In this document: positions 59,376 through 64,000 of the stretch, piece by piece
How positions within the stretch are numbered: the first letter of the stretch is position 1
Layout of the letters: each line of letters starts with the position of its first letter
NCBI GenBank assembly: GCA_001599355.1
Contig: BCGQ01000001.1
Coordinates: forward strand, 1,553,135-1,617,134
Reading direction: 5' to 3'
Source of the DNA: Nakazawaea peltata
Taxonomy: Eukaryota; Ascomycota; Pichiomycetes; Alaninales; Pachysolenaceae
DNA: 64,000 nt
The notes under the pieces: model-generated
Database searches by the model: none
Told to the model about the DNA's origin: nothing
What the model saw: only the letters and a program-made list of their open reading frames with translations
Position numbers and translations under genes: made by a program

Positions 59376-62300
59376 TCACACCATCAAGTCATAACTGATA
59401 CCCAGATGCCAGCATTTGAGATCGAACGATGACTGAAGTTGTGAAACATGTGAATCCCATGACTCTGTATCGACTCCATCTGTATTTAATGAGTCAATTG
59501 TCACTTTCATCAGCTTTAAATACCCTAAACATAAATTCCATTTCTTTTGAGTAGTACATTGTTTGAAGAAGGACTCGAAATCCAGCCAATCTGATTCTGA
59601 AGGTCCGCTCTCCAGAGTCTCGTTGATCCATAATTGAATTGACAGGTCTGTATAAGGGGGTTCAGGAGAAACCCCCAATTGTTTCAGTAAAATTCCTGTC
59701 ATATGAATCGATCTATTTGATCTTTCTTGTTCTAAATCATTGAGAATATTCTTTTCTAGTTCCTCCATATCACGTCTACTCTGAGATAAACGCAGTTGAA
59801 GTTCTGCTTGATGTTGTAATTCCTCTCTTAAATCTTTACGGACCGACGAGGGAAGCTCAGCAAGGAAAGAACTATTAATTTGAGCAGGTGCCTGTGCTGG
59901 AGGAGACATCGACAGTGACAGAGACCGGGGTCTTGGTCTCTGGCGTTTTCTGGGACTCTCTTTAACTGGGGAAACTACACGAACTACTTCTACTTGATCT
60001 GCGTTCCCACGAAGAGGGAATACTTGTTGAAGATGTGTTTTCGTGGCTGTTGTGACTCGCCTCTTTCTAGGAGTGGAAGGTTTACTATCCAATGGAATAT
60101 CACGACGTTCTAATTCCATTTTTAATTCTCTTTGGATTTCTTTTGGAAGCAATTTAAATACTTCCCAGTCGATTTGGGAGCCTGTAGGCAATGCAGTTAC
60201 GGTCTGTTGTTGGAGTTGATGTTGAAGCTGCATATTCAGAGGCAATTCTTTAACAACACTACTATCAAGATCACTTGGAAGACCATATATAGATGTTTCT
60301 GATCTCAGGACAACAGGCGAAGAGTCGATTGGCACAATCGGAGCCAGATTAAATTGAGGTTTGATTTCTGTTTGTAAACTTTTATCATTATTTTTCTGTA
60401 ATTCGTTTTGTTCTTTATGAATTTCTTTCACTTCCGCTTCTACTTCCTCTTTGCTCATCTTGGTAAAAGGTAATCTTCTCTGATCGCTCTTACTCATTCC
60501 CTCTTGAACCAAATTAGTCATCATCAATGAAACACCACGGAGTTCATGCACAGGAACATTTAAAGTACGGAATAAAGACTTCAGTTCACTACTCAAAAGA
60601 CCCAGCTCTCTTGTAGCAAGTCCTAGTCTTGAACTTTTAGACACAAATTCACACCTTCCCATTCCTAGATACTTGGGTGGTTCCACAGGAGCTCCTTCTG
60701 CTCGTATAGCCAATTTTAAACTTAAAGTAGCACCTTTCATCCCCAGTTTTACGAGTCTTTGTTGCATCTCTTGACAACACAATAGAAGGAAGTCTTCAAC
60801 TTGCTGCGGAGTATCGAATCGAATGCCCCAATTGATATCTATTGAGATACTTTTACGTATAAATTCTTCTGGGGCTGCTGATATGTCGATATTGGTGTGA
60901 TCGATTCCGCGAGCATACTCAAAGAGCTTGGCCCCAGTCTTAATACCAAATAAAGAGGTGAGGGAAGCTTTATCGATCTGTCTTAGAAATGAAATAAGTA
61001 TGGGAGAGCGCGAATAATGTGATTCAAGTTTAGAAGTCGTCGAATACCCCACGCCAGGAAGGTCTTTAAGAGTGAAATTATCAAGAAATGACTCAATTTG
61101 AGCAGAATCCACTCCCTCATCAGTAACTCCTACCTCCAAAAATCCGTCTGGTTTAGCTTTTCGAAGAGCCAACTTCAGTAGAAGTACATTAGGTCCACAT
61201 CCAACACTAACCGGACAATTAGTAGCTCTCAAAATGGACTCCCGAAGTTCAGAGGCTATACTGATAATATTATCTTTTATAGAATCAGAATCACCCACAG
61301 ATACAAGTCCAGTCACATCTAATAGCAGTTCATCTACAGAAACTGGTAGCACGGCATCACATCCTAAAGATATCAAAATATCATAGAACTGACGTGAAAC
61401 TTTCTCATACAGATCGAAATTGTAGTCAAGGGTGACCAAATTGGGACATAACTTCTTTGCTGCCAGCATCCACATACCATTACGGATTCCTGAAGCCCTG
61501 GCAACGTAATTACAACTAGCTATATCTGCACTACGACTACCGTGGGTTACTGCTACAGGAGTGGTTGCGATGTCGATGCCTGGGGTGTTCAATGCTGATA
61601 CAGTAGCAAAGAAACAGTCGAAATCAACATGAAAGATCACTCTACGAGTCTTCTTTTGAGTTCTAGACCTATTAGAACCTTCTTTCTCCATCTTAGCAAG
61701 GGCTTTATTGAGAAATTCATATTTGAGATCAGCTTTCCATGTACTAAGATGATGTAATCGAGATTTTGAAAAGAAATACTTCAAGAAATCGGGATGCTTG
61801 GCATCAATTGTCTCATTTTCTTCCTCTTTCTCCTTCTCCTTCTGAGCTCCAAAATTTAACTTAGTTTGCCCGTATTCTACATTTATGAGCTTAAAATCTC
61901 CCCATGGTAGTAATTTTCTTGCCTTTACCGACTCTGTAATCCATTCTGGTAGCACTACTTTGTAGTTTTTGAACTCAAGCAGTTTCCTAGGAGTAAGATT
62001 AGATGCTATGATATGAGTGGCATTACCTTTCAGACCAAGATAATGAAGAAAGTTTCCTCCGTAAAGAACAATGAGTTTATGGAGTTGTGAGATATCAGGA
62101 TCAGTTTTTCCATTGACATGTACCGTACAACCTCTGAAAATTGGGGGGTAGGTAAGACTCAGAGGTGATGAGGGTATTAGTGGAGTATCACATTTCAGTT
62201 CCAGGGAATTGTTATTCATCTGAACTCTTCTTTTCAAATCCCATTCTCTATATTCTTCATCAGCAAGTTGTTGTTTCCTCTGTTTCTCTTTAAAATATGT

Positions 62301-62801
62301 AGCATAATCACCAAACAGTATGCCCTTGTTGTCGTCACTGTCGTTTTCTGTTTCTGGGCCCTGGGATTCTATATCCTCGACCATTGGGTCCGCAATATTG
62401 TTCTGTACAGCCAATGGAGTTTCACTATCATCATTATCATTCTTTATATTCTGAGAGCTTCTCTTTTGATTCTCCAAATCATCTCTTAAACTTGAGATAT
62501 GTGTCCAATCACTAATTTTGTCGATATCAGTTTGAATTTCTTCAGCATCACACTCCGTATCGATATCAGTCACTATGGGTGGATCAGCTTCCAGGGGTCC
62601 AGGTTGTCGTTTATGGTCTAGTTTATCCAGCTCTTTCTGGCGCTTTTTGTCCTGACTAAGTTTGTTAATAAATTGAAGAAGCTCCTCATCATCAAGTGAT
62701 GTTATAAATGAGGAGGAAAACTCGGATCTATTCATATTGAAAGCATTTCTAGACAACGTGGAGATACGAAATGACGAAACTGATGGTAAATGCACCCCCA
62801 T
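59376..62801 (-). CDS. REV1: REV1, translesion DNA polymerase / deoxycytidyl transferase
   Basis: Rev1 inserts dCMP opposite damage and scaffolds polymerase zeta. The 1141-residue protein (985 in yeast) has a BRCT domain (about 220-310, ending in VLPEWITESVKARKLLPWG), the Y-family catalytic domain with VIFHVDFDCFFATVSA (about residue 393), CNYVARASGIRNGM, and PVSVDE-CTG-LLDVTG. Read with Ala at codon 492 the last gives the invariant SxDEA of Y-family polymerases. Further on are the thumb and little-finger domains, two ubiquitin-binding UBM-like helices (KLLPKEIQRELKMEL and LAELPSSVRKDLREEL) and a C-terminal helical domain that would bind Rev7. No intron seen. Confidence 0.95.
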   Translation of the reverse strand: MGVHLPSVSSFRISTLSRNAFNMNRSEFSSSFITSLDDEELLQFINKLSQDKKRQKELDKLDHKRQPGPLEADPPIVTDIDTECDAEEIQTDIDKISDWTHISSLRDDLENQKRSSQNIKNDNDDSETPLAVQNNIADPMVEDIESQGPETENDSDDNKGILFGDYATYFKEKQRKQQLADEEYREWDLKRRVQMNNNSLELKCDTPLIPSSPLSLTYPPIFRGCTVHVNGKTDPDISQLHKLIVLYGGNFLHYLGLKGNATHIIASNLTPRKLLEFKNYKVVLPEWITESVKARKLLPWGDFKLINVEYGQTKLNFGAQKEKEKEEENETIDAKHPDFLKYFFSKSRLHHLSTWKADLKYEFLNKALAKMEKEGSNRSRTQKKTRRVIFHVDFDCFFATVSALNTPGIDIATTPVAVTHGSRSADIASCNYVARASGIRNGMWMLAAKKLCPNLVTLDYNFDLYEKVSRQFYDILISLGCDAVLPVSVDELLLDVTGLVSVGDSDSIKDNIISIASELRESILRATNCPVSVGCGPNVLLLKLALRKAKPDGFLEVGVTDEGVDSAQIESFLDNFTLKDLPGVGYSTTSKLESHYSRSPILISFLRQIDKASLTSLFGIKTGAKLFEYARGIDHTNIDISAAPEEFIRKSISIDINWGIRFDTPQQVEDFLLLCCQEMQQRLVKLGMKGATLSLKLAIRAEGAPVEPPKYLGMGRCEFVSKSSRLGLATRELGLLSSELKSLFRTLNVPVHELRGVSLMMTNLVQEGMSKSDQRRLPFTKMSKEEVEAEVKEIHKEQNELQKNNDKSLQTEIKPQFNLAPIVPIDSSPVVLRSETSIYGLPSDLDSSVVKELPLNMQLQHQLQQQTVTALPTGSQIDWEVFKLLPKEIQRELKMELERRDIPLDSKPSTPRKRRVTTATKTHLQQVFPLRGNADQVEVVRVVSPVKESPRKRQRPRPRSLSLSMSPPAQAPAQINSSFLAELPSSVRKDLREELQHQAELQLRLSQSRRDMEELEKNILNDLEQERSNRSIHMTGILLKQLGVSPEPPYTDLSIQLWINETLESGPSESDWLDFESFFKQCTTQKKWNLCLGYLKLMKVTIDSLNTDGVDTESWDSHVSQLQSSFDLKCWHLGISYDLMV

Positions 62802-63626
62802 TCAAGTCATCGGTTAACTCGAGGGCGATTTTTCGCGTCCTCGAGCGATGAGCTAAACTTAGCATATTACGAATTAGTATGAAAATTCATTAGGAGCATA
62901 TTTTAATACGAAATCGGAAGGTATTAACGATATTAGTAATGTGCTAAAAACGATTTTCGGAAGATGCCGCGTTAAGTAGTCGGTGTGCCGCAGTTTATTT
63001 GGGTTGCTGTACACGACCGGATTAGTAACAGGTGAATAAGAGAGGATTGAGGTGGATAAGAGCAAAGAAGGTGAATCTTGATCTCTTAATTCACACAGTC
63101 TCAGGAAGATAAATCTACAATGAACTCATTCCCATGCTCAGTTGCTGCAGCTTCTCACCTCCTTCCCTACCCTCTCCCCCCCCCCTCCTCTACCCCTCCG
63201 CCCTTCTGAATCAGCAAAATCTAAAAGAAACCGAGAGCGAAAAGGGAAAAATGACAAAAAATCAGTAATTGTTAGTCATTTTAGAGGGGTTGACAAGTAT
63301 AGAACAGGAAGCGCTGTAAGGAAGAAGTTTGATTTGTTTATTGATCCATCGAATCCCACTCTTAGGTCAGCATCATTAAACGGTTTAACGTCTTTTTAGC
63401 CCGTTTTCCACCCATTTATTTCATTTCTCTCACACTTTGCAAATCCTCAATACTACGAGCTTTAGATTCAGTATAAAGTCGGCTTCATATAGAAGTATTG
63501 TCGAGTTTTGTTTGATTGCAAGTGTCCAATTTGAAGTCCCGGATCATATTCACTAGTATTGATTTGCTACATTTGATTGTGTTATAGATTTATACACCCA
63601 AAAGGCCAACGCCACCACACCAAAAA
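62802..63626. promoter_or_regulatory. REV1 / RSP5 divergent intergenic region
   Basis: The REV1-proximal part has AGCATATTACGAAT (62861-62874), a relaxed copy AGCATATTTTAATACGA (62894-62910) and a reverse copy ATTAGTAATGTGCT (62932-62945), then GTACACGACC (63009-63018). A C-rich pyrimidine tract is at 63155-63200. The rest up to RSP5 is AT-rich with no gene seen. Confidence 0.55.
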
Positions 63627-64000
63627 ATGGCTCAACATAAAATCACCGTCAAATTAATCGGTGCCGAAGCATTGTATAAGCGGGATGTATTCAGATCTCC
63701 CGATCCATTCGCCGTATTGACCATCGATGGGTCTCAGACAAAAAGCACCACCGCCGCTAAGAGAACATTGAACCCTTTCTGGAATGAAACTTTTGAGTTC
63801 AATGCTAATGAGAATTCCATCTTGGTTATCCAAGTATTCGATCAGAAGAAGTTCAAGAAGAAGGATCAAGGTTTCCTTGGTGTCATCAACTTGAGAATTG
63901 GTCAAGTACTTGACTTTTCTTCCTTGGGTAATGTTGAAGAAACCACTACTGTCCCATTGAAAAGATCTAATGATAATTTGGAAGTGAGTGGTCAGTTAAT
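63627..64000 (+). CDS. RSP5: RSP5, NEDD4-type HECT ubiquitin ligase (N-terminal C2 domain; 3' end outside window)
   Basis: Only the first 124 codons lie in the window, and the frame runs open to the right edge. They encode a C2 domain that follows yeast Rsp5 closely: [40 protein letters not shown], and [20 protein letters not shown], including the Asp residues of the calcium/phospholipid loops. Rsp5 ubiquitylates plasma-membrane and endosomal cargo; the WW and HECT domains should follow beyond the edge. The ATG at 63627 is the first in frame and gives [16 protein letters not shown], matching the start of the family. Confidence 0.96.
   Translation, partial: MAQHKITVKLIGAEALYKRDVFRSPDPFAVLTIDGSQTKSTTAAKRTLNPFWNETFEFNANENSILVIQVFDQKKFKKKDQGFLGVINLRIGQVLDFSSLGNVEETTTVPLKRSNDNLEVSGQL

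Noticed and set aside
1-64000. Reading CTG as Ser (CUG-Ser clade) or keeping the standard Leu code
   Set aside because: The columns checked in RPT4, ADE17, CDC60, PYK1, REV1 and SPT14 carry Ala in the orthologues, not Ser or Leu.

Overview
The window is 64 kb of gene-dense nuclear DNA from a budding yeast (Saccharomycotina). Nearly every gene has a recognisable yeast orthologue, the genes are compact, and the few introns are short with GT(A/R)(A/T)GT donors and TACTAAC branch sites. The striking property is the genetic code. CTG codons sit at positions where the orthologues have alanine, not leucine or serine. Examples are RPT4 (four sites), ADE17 (three), CDC60 (two), PYK1, the SxDEA catalytic motif of REV1, an intron-split codon in SPT14, and a run of CTG mixed with GCT in NOT4. 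This points to the CUG-Ala yeasts (the Pachysolen / Nakazawaea / Peterozyma group, nuclear code 26). Every CTG in this window should be read as Ala; a standard-code translation shows false leucines. Orthologue comparisons were made from memory, without an alignment program.

Layout. 1-14 kb: FCP1 (cut by the left edge), an alpha-glucoside-type sugar permease, RPL15, ADE16/17 with a palindromic TGACTC promoter element, a type-B carboxylesterase, an IMO32/EAT1-type hydrolase and an amino-acid permease with a GATAAG cluster. 14-23.5 kb: a GH3 beta-glucosidase with PA14 insert, an MNN1-family mannosyltransferase and an RMD1/RMD8-family membrane protein. 23.8-34 kb: RTF1, NOT4 (one intron), SNP1 (U1-70K), SAD1, RPN11 and an unassigned 537-residue protein. 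34-43 kb: NIP100 and CDC31 (two introns) as a divergent pair around MCB boxes, MRPL40, RPT4 and GCD1. 43.5-55 kb: CDC60 (cytosolic LeuRS), ENV9, SPT14 (48-bp intron), a TRE1/TRE2/VPS70-type M28 homologue, two unassigned genes and ARC15 (one intron). 55-64 kb: a 2.5-kb region with no confident gene, PYK1, REV1, and the start of RSP5 (C2 domain), cut by the right edge.

The genes are ordinary housekeeping genes and form no single pathway, but some neighbours share a theme: SNP1 and SAD1 (splicing), RPN11 and RPT4 (proteasome), NIP100 and CDC31 (spindle/spindle pole), and the sugar permease, beta-glucosidase and PYK1 (sugar use). Three promoter motifs recur: GTCGTGYA (about twelve copies, mostly 80-210 bp upstream of starts), AGCANNTTACGAAT (often paired), and AAGTGGCGA placed similarly in front of both proteasome genes. 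No tRNA gene, CRISPR array or intact mobile element was recognised.
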